Positions 42,973 through 54,390 of a stretch of 64,000 nt of DNA are shown here, in pieces. The stretch is taken from assembly GCF_000264995.1 (NCBI RefSeq), contig NW_006767433.1, positions 1,210,876 to 1,274,875 on the forward strand. Direction: 5' to 3'. The stretch is from Punctularia strigosozonata HHB-11173 SS5. Taxonomy: Eukaryota; Basidiomycota; Agaricomycetes; Corticiales; Punctulariaceae. Under the pieces are notes generated by a model, which was not told where the DNA came from, did not search any database, and saw only the letters and a list, made by a program, of their open reading frames with translations. Each line of letters starts with the position of its first letter. The first letter of the stretch is position 1. The translations under genes and the position numbers were made by a program.

Positions 42973-45900
42973 ATGGTGGGCATCTTCGGCCTGGCTCACA
43001 AGAACTCGCCGTCACGCGAACCTCGTCCCAATAACACCAACAACGGCGCCAGACCGCCCCCGCCGCCGTACGAGCAGGGCGCGCAAGACCATCATGCGCC
43101 GGTGCTGGTCGCGACCACCACGACGCAGGTGACGACGACCACGACCGAAACCACGACCCACTTCTTCTCCCTCCCTCTCTGGCGCCGCCGCGGCGCGCAA
43201 CCCCCCACCGAATCCCCCACCGTCGCCGCCTCCCACGCTGACCCCCGAACGCCGAAACCGGACGAGGTCGGCGTGATCAGTCTCAGCCGGACCGCCTCGT
43301 CGACGCCCAATCTCCAGCTGCGGAACAAGGACCTGCCGCCGACGCCGCCGGGCTCGAGCGAGGGCGGGTCGCCGCAGCTCCAGCTCGGCCTCGCGGGCCC
43401 GAGCGGATACGCCGCCGCCGCCGTCGCTGCAGGGCGGGTGTCCAGCTCGACGATCGCGACTACGCCAGGCACGGAACACCACCAATCCGTCTTGTTCCCC
43501 TCCCAGCTCGCCACTGCCCCGTCCAACGGCTCGACCACGCACGCGCTCGCGCGGGCAGCGTTGGGACTTGGACTGATGCCCCAGCACGCCGCGTCCGCCT
43601 CTTCGTCAGAGGTACACACCGTCGCGTTCGCCACGCCCGACCCGTCATCGTCGGCGGCGTCGGCACCGAAGGCCTACGAAGTTCGCCGGGCCAAGTCGTA
43701 CGGCAAGCTCACGAAAACGGGTTCGTCGGCCGTATCCTCCCCCGATCCGCACGCGCAGCGGCGCTCCCGCGGCCTGTCGCTGGGCCCGTTCCACCTCGCG
43801 ACGGGCGCGTTCACCGAAGGCAAGGGCAAGGAGCGGGAACGGGTCGCCGTGGACGACAGCGGCTCAGGTTCGCTGACGCCCCCCAAGGCGGTCTCCCGCA
43901 AGTCGTCCTTCTTCTCGCGCAAACGCTACGATTCTGCTGCCGCCGCCCCGTCGCCGTCGCCGTCGCCGCGCACGCAGGAGGTGACGCTGAACGCTACGTT
44001 GCCCTCCCTGCAGCCCGTCTCGCCATTCGACATGGACCTCGGTCCGCAGCAAGCCGGCCCGTCCAGCCTGCGCCGGCGGCATTCCGAGCGCAGCCAGGCG
44101 CACGCGTCGCCCGAATCGTCCGCGCGCGCGACGAAACCCGAACCTGCTACCGTGCGACCTCGAACGCGCCGACCCTCCACCGCCGACAACGCGCGCCCTC
44201 GCTCCGCCTACGTCGACCCTTCCTCCCGCGCCACCGCCTCCGCGTCCCTCCTCGCGTCCCCCCCGCCCCTCCCCCACCTCTCCGCCCAATCCCTGCTTCC
44301 GCCCTCTTCCTCGACCCCGCACGTGCTACCCTCTCCCCTCAGCGGCCCCGGTCCGAGTCGTATACGGGCGAAGACCACGCCGTCGACCTCGATACTTCCC
44401 CGGCTTTCGCTCAGCTTTTCCTCCAACTCGCATCAGCATCCTGCGCAACCGCCGTCCGGCGAGAGCTTCTTCGGCGGGCCGACGACGTCGTCGCCTGGAC
44501 CGAGCGCAGCGCCGTCCCCGCGCCAGTCGTTCACGAAGAACGCGGCCGAGCTCAAGCCCAGGATCGACGAGGAGTCGCCGGAGGTGTACCTCCAGCGGCT
44601 CACGGAGGCCGTCAACCGGGCGGAGATCGCGTCCATTTTGGCTGCCAGGTGAGTCCTCCCCCCCCCCCCCCCCCCCCCCCCNNNNNNNNNNNNNNNNNNN
44701 NNNNNNNNNNNNNNNNNNNNNNNNNNNNNNNNNNNNNNNNNNNNNNNNNNNNNNNNNNNNNNNNNNNNNNNNNNNNNNNNNNNNNNNNNNNNNNNNNNNN
44801 NNNNNNNNNNNNNNNNNNNNNNNNNNNNNNNNNNNNNNNNNNNNNNNNNNNNNNNNNNNNNNNNNNNNNNNNNNNNNNNNNNNNNNNNNNNNNNNNNNNN
44901 NNNNNNNNNNNNNNNNNNNNNNNNNNNNNNNNNNNNNNNNNNNNNNNNNNNNNNNNNNNNNNNNNNNNNNNNNNNNNNNNNNNNNNNNNNNNNNNNNNNN
45001 NNNNNNNNNNNNNNNNNNNNNNNNNNNNNNNNNNNNNNNNNNNNNNNNNNNNNNNNNNNNNNNNNNNNNNNNNNNNNNNNNNNNNNNNNNNNNNNNNNNN
45101 NNNNNNNNNNNNNNNNNNNNNNNNNNNNNNNNNNNNNNNNNNNNNNNNNNNNNNNNNNNNNNNNNNNNNNNNNNNNNNNNNNNNNNNNNNNNNNNNGGGC
45201 CCCCCCCCCCCCCCCCCCCCGCGCACGAACGCTTCATTTGAATCGTCGGAGTGCTGATTTTTTTTTTTTGAACGTGAACGCGTTCAGTGGCGACGAGTTC
45301 CACGCTCGCGCCTTGAGGGCTTACATCGGGCGCTTCGACTTTGTCGGTGACCCTCTGGACATCGCGCTGCGGAAGCTGCTGGTCGACGTCGGCTTGCCGC
45401 GAGAGACGCAGCAGATCGACCGCGTCATCGAAGCGTTCGCCGCGCGGTATCTGCTCTGTAATCCGGGCCTTTTCACGTCGGAAGGTGAGCGCAGGATCGA
45501 CGGTATCCCCTTCTCCCCCCCTCTCTTGACTTAATCGGGCTGCTCACGACCTCCTTCATTTTTTTTGCCCGCCCAGATCATCCCTACATCCTAGCTTTCA
45601 GTTTAATCATGTTGCACACGGACGCATTCAACAAGTCGAATAAACGCAAGATGACCAAGGCCGATTATATTAAGAACACCCGTCTTCCCGGAGTCGCACC
45701 TGATGTACTCGACGTGAGGGTTTTCTTCTCCTCTCTTTCTCTTGGCACCTTCACCGTGGCTCACCGGGTGGCCTGCAGTATTTCTACGATAATATCGTAT
45801 TCGCCCCTTTTATTTTCATCGAAGACCCGCTGGACGTCAACGGCCAGCAAGGCGTCTTTACCGAGAGGACGGCCCTTCGATCCATGTCCATTTTCGGCCC

Positions 45901-48233
45901 GCCGTCCGGGTTCAGTCCGAACGGGAGCAACCAAAATGCGAGCAGTACCCTGCTGGGCAAGAATAACAGGATAGATCCGTATTACCTCATTACCCGGGTG
46001 AGTGTGCTCCGACTGATGACGCTGGTGGATTCTGATGGCATCCGATTGCAGAACCTCCTCGACCCTTTACGAGTCGACGTGGAGGCGTACGTGCCGCTGG
46101 AGAGCCCCTTCTCGTATTCCGGAACGTCGGACAACTGGGACCACGAGGCGCTGCAGAGGGCGTTCGCCAAGGCGGGCCGGATCGAGGTCGACGCGGGCGT
46201 CTCCCGCCCGGTCTCGAGCGCGTTTTTCGGGCTGGCCGTCGGCGGCGCGTCGACGCCTATCATGGGCGGCGGCGGGAGCCTCAGCCACACCTCGGGCGCG
46301 TTCCCGGATATCGCGCCGCCGTCGCGGGACGTGTGGACGCTGAAGGTGACGAAGATCGGCGTGCTGTCCCGGAAGGACGACACGGTCGAGGGCGGGAAGA
46401 AGGCGTCGAACCGGAAGTGGAGGGAGTGGTGCGTGGTGTTGACGGGCTCGCAGCTGTTGTTTTTCCGGGATCCGACGTGGGCGGCGGGCGTGCTGGCGGA
46501 GGCGACGGCGACGTCGGCGGACGGGCAGACGACCATCTCGCATGGGTCGATGCTGCGTCCGGACGAGCTGTTGTCGGTGAAGGATGCGGTGGCTGTCTTC
46601 GACCGGACATATACCAAGGTACGCGCTGGGTGTCATCGGTCATTTTCCCGAAATACTGACCGTCGTGGGGCAGTACCCCAATACGCTACGGTTTGTCATG
46701 GCCGACGGCCGGCACATACTACTGCAGACGTCGGACGAGACGCAGCTGAACGAATGGATCTCGCGGATCAACTACGCCAGCGCGTTCAAGAGCGCGGGCG
46801 TGCGCATGCGCGCTTTGGGCATGACGGGCCAGGAGATCGAGCTCACCGGGATGGCCGCGGCCGCCTCGCATCTCAAGGACCTGCACGGGCCAAATCATGC
46901 GGTGCCGGGAGTTCGGAGGTGGGGTCAATCCGTCGACGAGACGGCCAACGGTCCACCCGTGCCCGGGTCACGGAGCGATTCGTCTCTGCTTCCGAGCCCG
47001 ACCAGCATCCATCTCACTACGGACCGTTTGGACCTCGAGGTGCCGGTCCCGAATCAGGTCGAGAGCGCGACACAGTTCAAGGCGACCTTCGACCACGTCA
47101 AAGCCGACCTCGCCTCCGGGCGGTGGATGCGGGCCGACGACGCCGCTTCCGTGGTGGGCGGACGTCCCCGGTCGTACAGCCTCGAGTCGACCTTGCCGTC
47201 GCCGACGACGGCGACGACGGCGGCGCACAGGAGTCGCAGCGGCACGTCGGGCAGCGGCTCGCGGCTGCCCTCGCGGGGCCAGATCATCCAGTCGAAGATC
47301 AGGGACCTGGACTCGCGGCTGACGGCGACGCAGACGCAGCTCGACGCGGACATGCGGCTGGTGCGCCATATCGCGGTGCTGACGCCGTTCCAGCAGAGCA
47401 CCCGGGACCGCCTCCGGGCGACGGTGCAGGGCGCGGCGAAGAAGATCGCGCTGCTGAGGCTGGAGCTGGAGAAGCTGGCGTGCCATCGACAGGTGCTGGC
47501 GACGGACATGTCGGCCGAGGTGCGCGACTGGCGGAGGACGAAGAAGCTGGCGTTGAGGGCGGCGACGGACTCGTTGCAGAGCCGGCTCGAGCGCGGCGTG
47601 CCGGAAATCTCGATACCGGCGGAGGAGCCGCCCGAGTCGTCGCCCGAGTCGTCGACACCGGATAGGGATTCGGCGGAGCTCACGCATCGGCATAGGGACT
47701 CGAACGTGACGGATTCGTACCACTCGGCGATCGACTACGGGGTGGATTGGGCGTCGCGCAACTCGAGCGACGTTTCGGCTAACCCGTCGGGCAGCGGGAG
47801 CACGCTCGAGGTCGGACGGATCGTCGAGTCGCCCGCGATGACGCCGAGCACGAGCGACTCCCCGCTCGAGCTTTCCTTCACGAACGCTTCGCGTAAGCCT
47901 ACGCTGGAGGCGTCGTCGTCTCCCGGCGCGTCGCCGGAACAGAGCAAGGCGTCTCTGGACGCCGGTAGCGCCGAGGGCGGTTTCTCGCACGAGAAGTTTT
48001 ATACCGCGATGGAGACGACGCCGGAGCAGGCGGAAGAGTGGAACAAGACGAAGGCGGGCAAGCGCGTGTCGCTCGTCAAGCTCCCGACGGATCTCCGGAT
48101 ATCGACCGTGTTTGGGGTGCGGTCCCGGGCGCGGTCCGATAGCACCGCTGCTCCCTCGCGACGCGATAGCGTGACGAGTGTTCATGCTGCTGGTCGGCAA
48201 GGGGGTACCTCGTCTCCGAGCCCCATGCCATGA
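42973..48233 (+). CDS. Sec7-PH Arf guanine-nucleotide exchange factor (Syt1/Yel1 type)
   Basis: A long disordered N-terminus of about 560 residues starts MVGIFGLAHKNSPSREP and includes PPPPPY, a PPxY motif. It runs to 44648 (RAEIASILAA). A GTGAGT donor there opens an intron that contains the whole assembly gap. The next exon begins near 45289 (SGDEFHARALRAYIGRFDF), so coding sequence appears complete across the gap. The Sec7 domain holds LPRETQQIDRVIEAFAARYL with the catalytic Glu, ILAFSLIMLHTDAFNKSNKR and YDNIVFAPFIFIEDPLD. A split PH domain follows (TLKVTKIGVLSRKDD, KWREWCVVLTGSQLLFFRDP, YPNTLRFVMADGRHILLQTS, LNEWISRINYASAFK). A coiled coil (KIRDLDSRLTATQTQLDADM) and a Ser-rich tail end at 48233. 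It probably activates Arf at the plasma membrane or Golgi. Confidence 0.88.
44682..45196. other. assembly gap (515 N) flanked by poly-C runs
   Basis: Both edges are C homopolymers (about 25 C on the left, about 20 on the right after GGG), so sequencing or assembly failed on a poly-C tract inside an intron. The N length may be an estimate. Apparent poly-Pro or poly-Gly frames over the gap are artefacts. Confidence 0.95.
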
Positions 48234-48672
48234 TGGACATTTAGACTTTTCGTGGAGTCGCTATCTACTCACTACTCCCTCTTGCATGACGTTCTGTATA
48301 TTTAATGCGCTATACTTATCAACTGTACATTGCTATGGATATTGTCGCTTTCTTCTCGCCTACGATGCAAATGACGGAATGATTTCAAACAATGCGTTCA
48401 ACTTCAAGGGACCACGATGACCGTGCGGACAGGGAAGGCCGAGAAGTCGGGATGGCTGTGTCCTGGCAGCGGCGTTGCCGTCCCGTCAGGTTGCGTGTGT
48501 TGATCGACTGCGACCAGGCTGAAGTTTTGAATAGGCTCTCGACCGTCTGACTCTGTATCACTGATGCTCCAAACATACCGCTGATCGTCGGCCGTGGACT
48601 TGGAGACAGTCAGTTGTCAGAGTCTGCGACTCCAACGAACAGATACCCGCGCTGCTGGCCGCCGCCCCCGCC
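48234..48672. other. intergenic, co-directional genes
   Basis: 439 bases. The first part looks like the 3' UTR of the exchange factor gene (AT-richer). No supported gene. Confidence 0.45.
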
Positions 48673-51088
48673 ATGCTGCAGGCTGCGCGCACGACGCTTT
48701 CTGCCCTCTTTCCATCCTCCCCCACCACGTCTCGCAGCCCCGAGAGCGCACCCGCGTCTCCCAGCGCGATCGCGACTACTGGAGAAGCTGAAGGACGGCC
48801 CATGGCAACGCCGGCATCCCCGCTGCGGGATCCGACGTTTTCCAGCGGTGCATCATCGTATGCCCATGCGTCCTCGACCGAGTCCGCCCACACCCCCAGC
48901 ACCCCGCTCCTGCCCGCCCCAGCCATGCGCGACGTGCCCAACGACGCGTCGGGCTGCGCGCCGGCGGTTCAAGAACAGCCCGCGCCTCCCACGTCGAACG
49001 GCGGCGGCGCGGAGAAGACCAAGCTTCTCAAGAAAGCCCGGAAGCTCAGTCGCATATTCGGGGACTCTCCATTATCGCCTCTTACTCCCGTCTCTCCTCC
49101 GCTGGAAGCCGCCTTTCCTCTGAGCAGGGATGCTGACGGACGTGGGTTGAGCGGCGGTGGTCATCGTCTGCTGCCGCCGTCCTCCTCTGCCTCCTCATCT
49201 CCGTCCGGTTCTTCATTTGCCCTCGACCGCCCATCTCCCCCTAGCATGCAGCACAGGCACAAAAAGCTGACGAGGAAACCGAGCGCCCGCTCAGCAGGCC
49301 CACCTCCACCTCTACCCATCGGTCCGCCGCGCGTCAACCCGACCGTGTTTTCCCGCCCCGCGCTGCTGACGCCCGTCAGATCGTCTCTGGAAGGCGTTGT
49401 TCCCCCCACCACTCCTGTTCCCAGCCTTCCCCTCCAAGGCGATCCGACTGCAGCGCCCAGCGCTCCGCCGTCTCCAAACCAGGACTCGCATCCATCTATG
49501 ATCATCTCTGCTCCTGATGACACCGTTCGGGATCTCAAGGACGACGCCTCGATCATCTCCACCGGCACCGTATCGTCATCCAAGTCATCATCCGAACAAC
49601 TCCAGCGCGCCCGACTAGCCAAGCTCTCTCGCCACCTCGGGGAGGCCATCCCCGAAGAACTCGTCCTCAAACCGGTAGTGGCGGCGGTCCCTTCAACGAG
49701 TTCCAAACCCGCCGAAGCAAGCCGCCGGCAGGTCACGGCATCGCGTCCGCGACGCCCGCGTCCTGCGCGAAGGATGAGCCTAGACCTGACCAGCTTGATC
49801 AAGTCCTCGACCGCGTCCACCGCCGCTGCGATCCCCACGCCTGCTATCAACGCCACTCGCTGGGGCCTCACGCGGTCCAAGTCGCTGTTCACCGGAAAGG
49901 CGGAGACTCGTAGGACCCTTCCCGCGCGGCAGCCGCTCAGCACGGTGTTCAACCAGCAGTCCTCGTCCGACGTGAAGCTCGAGGCACCCGCAGCAGCCTC
50001 TATCGAAACGACCTCGCACGAGCCCCTGTCTGAGCGTGACCGCGCGTTGAACGTGAAGCGCGCGCGCAAGATGGCCCAGGTACGTCTGTTGAGTTGATTG
50101 TGGCGCGCCTTCACGCGGACCTTGTCGCTGACCGGCTGCTCGGTAGCTTTTTGGCTCGGACCCTCCGCCGGCGCTGTTCCAGATCACGAATCTCCACGGG
50201 GTACGGGACGACGCGCTGCTGACGCCGCTGTCCAAGCGCGGCTCGCTCGCCACCTTCGTCTCCACAGAAGAAGGCCTCCTTACTCCCGTGCAAGGAACCA
50301 ACGGCAACAAGCGCGCTTCGTGGCATTCGCAGACGAGCGCCGAGCGCAAACGGGCGTCGCTGATCACGTTCGTGTCGAGCGCCTCGGCGGAGGACGCGCT
50401 GTTGCTCGCGCCGCTCGACGCTAAACGCTCGTCCTCGCTGCACTCGGCGGACAGCAAGCGCGCGTCCGTCATCACGTTCATCTCCACGCTGGACGAGGTG
50501 CCGGAACGGACAGCAGCCTCCCCCCGCGACCTCGCCGCCGGGCACGCCAACTCTTTCTTTTCGCTCACCATCGACACCCAGGCCGCCTCGGCGCACGTCC
50601 CGTCCTTCGACGACCCGCCTGCTTCGGCCCCGTTCGCCAACACGATCCCCCTCGCGGGCGCCGCCGCCGCCGCCGCCGCCGCCGAGAAGAGCTCGCTGTC
50701 GCGCGCGAACACGCTCGGCTCGCTCTCGGGGCGCTCCTCGCGCTCGCTCCGGCGCTCGGCCGAATCCTCGTCCTCCTCCGCCGCGCCCGCGCCCACCGAG
50801 GCGTGGGCGCTTCGTCGGCGCGCGGCCAAGCTGTCCCAGTTCTTCGGCGTGGAGTACAACGACCTCGACCCGGCGCGCGTGCGTCCCGCGTCGCCGCCGC
50901 CTCCCGTCCCCCCGATCCCCGCGAGGCCGCTCGAGATCCCTGCGCCGCCCGATTCGCCGCCGCTGGTCGACGTCGAGGTGCAGCACGTGGGCAGGCGGTG
51001 GGGCGTCATCCCGAGCGCGTCGCGCGATCGGGTGCAGGACATGAACGACGTCCGGAACCGGTTGAGGCAGATGCGCGCTGCGTCTTAG
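48673..51088 (+). CDS. disordered Ser/Pro-rich protein with four K-(L/M)-(S/A)-x-x-(F/L)-G motif copies
   Basis: Exons 48673-50079 and 50147-51088 give 782 residues. The protein is mostly low-complexity. It carries four related segments: KKARKLSRIFGDSPLSPL (about 118-135), RARLAKLSRHLGEAIPEEL (about 308-326), KRARKMAQLFGSDPPPALF (about 461-479, across the splice) and RRRAAKLSQFFGVEYNDL (about 691-708). The shared pattern is basic, K, L/M, S/A, x, x, F/L, G, then an acidic or Pro-rich turn and Leu. Two further near-repeats, KRASLITFVSS and KRASVITFIST, lie in exon 2, and an 8-Ala run at 50660. No known domain is recognised. The motifs look like short helical docking peptides. I have seen similar stretches in unnamed fungal proteins, but cannot name a family. 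Confidence 0.7.
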
Positions 51089-51812
51089 ATACGTAGCCGG
51101 CTCGTCGTCGTCGTCATCATCCGATTTGGCCCTTCCCCCCCCCCCTTTTTTTTTCGCGGCTTGGACCCATCGCGGGGATGTGTTCTCCGTGCACGACGCC
51201 GTGCTGCTCCAACCCCTCCCCCCCTTTCACTCTCTGCAGAGCACTGGATTGCTCTTTCGTCATTTTCTGATTTTTTGTGCAAAGTCGCTCTCTTTTTCTT
51301 TCGTTTTCTCTCTCTTCGCCCGCTCCTCGTTATCTGTAATATGTGAATACTAAATTAGCTTATTTGCGATCATGTACGTACCGGGCTTGGACCCTACGCA
51401 TGTATCCCCCCATTGCAGCCGCCTGCTACATAATATTATATCGAACATGACCGCAGGGGCGAACGCTTGCAATGAACTCGGGGGGCCAGGCGCTGAGCGG
51501 GCTGTGATCCGTCTTCTTCCAGATCGGGATGAACCGTTTCCTCATTCGGTCATACCGCTGCGTCAGTTACGATGCGTCGCCGTACAGGAGCACTCAGCAG
51601 GCGGATGTTGGGACCATTGACGTCAGGATTTCAGACCGCTACACGTTTTTTCAAAGTCGAAGTGAGGGACCACGGCATGGTGCGCGCGAGTATATAAATC
51701 CTCGCCGGCGACGACGAAGAAAGCATCATAACGCATTCGACGCACTCCTCATTCGCACCGTCTAGCCAACACTGCCTAAACCACGTAAACCGATTTAACC
51801 AACCTATTCACG
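51089..51812. promoter_or_regulatory. Con-6 gene 1 upstream region with TATA box
   Basis: 724 bases without a gene. TATATAAA at 51691-51698 sits about 115-120 bases upstream of the Con-6 ATG, a good TATA-box position, suggesting a strongly regulated gene. The first half contains poly-C/poly-T tracts, probably the 3' UTR of the preceding gene. Confidence 0.55.
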
Positions 51813-52227
51813 ATGGTCAACCCCGGAAATGTGTGTGCGCTCCAGCCTTACGTTGTACCGCGCTCACACTTCTCCTCGCGCGCAGGTCGCTGGCGGTCAC
51901 AAGGCCAACATCAACAACCCGAACACGTCTGAGGAGTCGAAGGAGCACTCGCGCCAGGTGCTATCCGAGATCGAGGAATCCGGCATTCTAGACCAGCCCA
52001 AGCACGGCAAGAACCCTAATAATGTCGCGGGCGGTCACAAGGCCACCATCAACATTCAGTCTTTCTCTCTTCTTAACTCGCCACCCAATATTCAATGAAC
52101 GGACTGCGCAGACCCAAACGTTTCGGAAGAGGCTAAAGAACACTCTAAGGCTGTGCTGGAGCATGACGATGTTTACGACGAGGCTGACGCATCTTTCGAG
52201 CGCGACATTACATACGAGCGCGACTGA
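51813..52227 (+). CDS. con-6: conidiation-specific protein 6 (Con-6) family, copy 1
   Basis: Small hydrophilic protein with two Con-6 repeats. The first coding exon is MVNPGN (18 bases). Exon 2 has VAGGHKANINNPNTSEESKE, then SRQVLSEIEESG, and begins repeat 2 with NVAGGHKATIN. Exon 3 resumes NPNVSEEAKEHSKAVLEHDD and ends ERDITYERD at 52227. Keeping the repeat in frame requires intron 52055-52111, whose donor would read TTCAGT instead of GTCAGT. The nearest true GT (52059) shifts the frame. So this copy has either a base error, a mutated donor, or a truncated product. Con-6 proteins are induced during sporulation and by light or stress in Neurospora; the biochemical role is unknown. Confidence 0.85.
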
Positions 52228-53893
52228 TCTTGCCTAACCTGCAATACAATATCTCCATGACTGTAGCAATAACATTGTAATCTGTTCTCGCACCATTAAT
52301 TGATTCGTTACAGCTTTTGCCAGTTTCTTCGCACGCTGCTTCCAAATCTTGTGAAACCGTCTGTGATGTCCATCAACACGTCTGCAAAGTAAATCGCAAA
52401 CGTGAAGTGCTACCGAAAGATGGCCTTCAAGTTGATACAAAGGTCGTGAGAATGGACAAAAACAAGCAGTAGGAACAATCTCGCTCTTGTAAAGCGCGGA
52501 CCGTTCCTCGCAGAGAGCTAGCCTAGGCTCTCGTTCTCATCTTACAGGTTCCCTGATGGAAATCTCCGTCTGTCGACCATAGCTGGTTACCGACCCCCAC
52601 GCAGTACGGCGAAACGCTCTCTGAATCCGGTTTTTTGGGTAGAGTCTCCCCCGCTCGATCCGACCACCCAGCTCGAGTTCCCCGTCGACGGCGACCGCAC
52701 CCCTCGCTCAGCACCTCGTCGACATGCAAAACTTCTTCCTCCACCGCGGCTCGCACGACGGTCCAATAGCTCTATATACGGCCCCGTGCTCGACCTCTTC
52801 CTCCACGGAACCGACGCCTGGAATCGACAAGAACCGGATCAGCGGGCTCCTCTTGGGGCCCCCCGATCGCCCGTTCGAACCTCTTACCTGAGGGAGAACG
52901 CCGCGAAGAGCCTACTCTCCGCCGGCCCCGACAAGTGGGTGATGGGCACGCGCGGCTCGCAGACGCCTATTTTTTTCGGGGTTTACGGTCGTCTTTCATG
53001 CTCCGCGACGTCGTGTCGCCACCCAGCTGTGATCCGTGAAGAAGCCCGTACTGTTAGCTCTTGGAGATACAAACCGGGGTTCGTCAGCATGGCGCAACTT
53101 ACACAGCGAGTCGGGGGGGGGGGGGGCCGGGGCCGATCCCACTCACTCTGGGCGTTGTGAAAAAGACGGTTTTTCCAGGGCCGCGCCTCCTCCTCCGTCC
53201 CCAGCAACGAGAAGAAAAAAAAAAAAACTCGTATTGTGGCGCACGATGTACTGATTATTACGAGGCGACGCCGACCCGAAGGAACGCATGTCCTGCTACG
53301 TTACGCCCTTCTGCGTGCATTTTTCTCCCCCTAAAATGACTCGCTGAAAGGCGGCCTGTCCTTGCCACGTTCACGCCGACGCCGGCGCGGGTTTTTTTTT
53401 TGATTCCTCTCTGATCCACCTTCATTGCTTCCGTGCCAGCTCGTTCGCTCGTCCGGTCCGCACTGTATCTTCTTAGCGTCTCTTTCGGGAACGAGTCCGA
53501 GAAACATCGCCGCTAGCCTAATCTCGATTTGTTGCCGGCACCCGGTGACGAGTGGTCGCTTCTTCGCGGAGACTCCGTTTGGCAGGAGGTTTCACCGCAC
53601 GAACTCCCTGCCCTTACCAGGCTTGCCTAGTTCTCGAACGTGGACGAGATGTACCACACATTCTGACGATGACGACATTGTCTCACTTTGACGTAGTGAA
53701 CATGGGTAGCGATCGAGCGAAGGCTTTACATGATTACCGGCTGCCCTGGCGAAGATTGTCTGTCGGCTATTATCTGTTCGGGCTACATATCCAAGACTCA
53801 ATGCTCTGCACTCGATTGGCGGACACCACGGATCATGAATCAAATTTCGCTTTGATATACATTCGTACATTTAACAACGTCCGACACAACAAT
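52228..53893. other. gene-poor region between convergent Con-6 genes
   Basis: 1.67 kb with no intact gene. It has poly-G (53107-53117), poly-A (53216-53227) and poly-T (53392-53401) runs. A stretch at 52600-52990 looks like eroded coding sequence and is listed separately. The rest shows nothing recognisable. Confidence 0.45.
52600..52990 (+). pseudogene. possible decayed coding sequence, family unknown
   Basis: Three plus-strand frames in turn give protein-like text: PPLDPTTQLEFPVDGDRTP (from about 52648), then QHLVDMQNFFLHRGSHDGP (from about 52709), then AAKSLLSAGPDKWVMGTRGS (from about 52901). Moving between them needs frame changes without obvious introns, and stops interrupt. Codon use is GC-rich like nearby genes. 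It could be a pseudogene, or one with introns I failed to place. No homologue recognised. Confidence 0.3.
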
Positions 53894-54390
53894 CTACTGC
53901 TCGTCCAACTCGTCCAAAACCTGCTTGGAATGCTCCTTGGCCTCCTCCGAGGTGTTCGGGTTCTTGAGGTTGGCCTGTGCTCGGAACGATCTATTTTAGC
54001 GGGCATCTCAATGTATACGGGATGACGTACCTTGTGACCGCCAATGACCTACGGAACGAGAACGTGTGTAAGGAAAATATGATGATGATAACAATGAATA
54101 ATGCGCGCGATACTCACATTGCCCTTGTTCTTCGTGGAGTCACGGCCAGTGCTCTGAAGCTCGCCGGAATCCTCGAGCTCATCCAGGACCTGGCGCGAAC
54201 GTTCCTTGGACTCATCGGAGGTGTTGGGGTTGTTCAGGTTGGCCCTGCAGTCATGACATCAACATCCTACGGGTTACTATCTGACGGCGGCGACAAACTT
54301 GTGGCCTCCAGCGACCTGAGGTCACGACATCAGCTCCCCTGTCATCAAAGGATACAAGACGCTCACGTTTCCGGGGTTGGCGCTAGACAT
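53894..54390 (-). CDS. con-6: Con-6 family protein, copy 2
   Basis: Two Con-6 repeats spread over six small exons. Exon 1 MSSANPGN starts at 54390. Exon 2 is VAGGHK. The next exon has ANLNNPNTSDESKERSRQVL, then DELEDSGELQSTGRDSTKNK and GN. Then VIGGHK, spliced by GTACGT to ANLKNPNTSEEAKEHSKQVL and DELDEQ, stopping at 53894. Each GGHK motif is on its own mini-exon before A-N-L. All splice sites are GT/AG and in frame. It runs toward copy 1 (tail to tail, 1.7 kb apart). The two share the layout but differ in many residues, so the duplication is not recent. Confidence 0.9.

Noticed and set aside
44612-45303. Open frames spanning the N stretch (poly-Pro or poly-Gly ends)
   Set aside because: They exist only because N is read as open. 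The flanks are C homopolymers in an intron.
46968-48200. 410-codon minus-strand frame opposite the Sec7-PH gene
   Set aside because: Arg-rich shadow with no domain. The sense strand encodes the PH domain and coiled coil.
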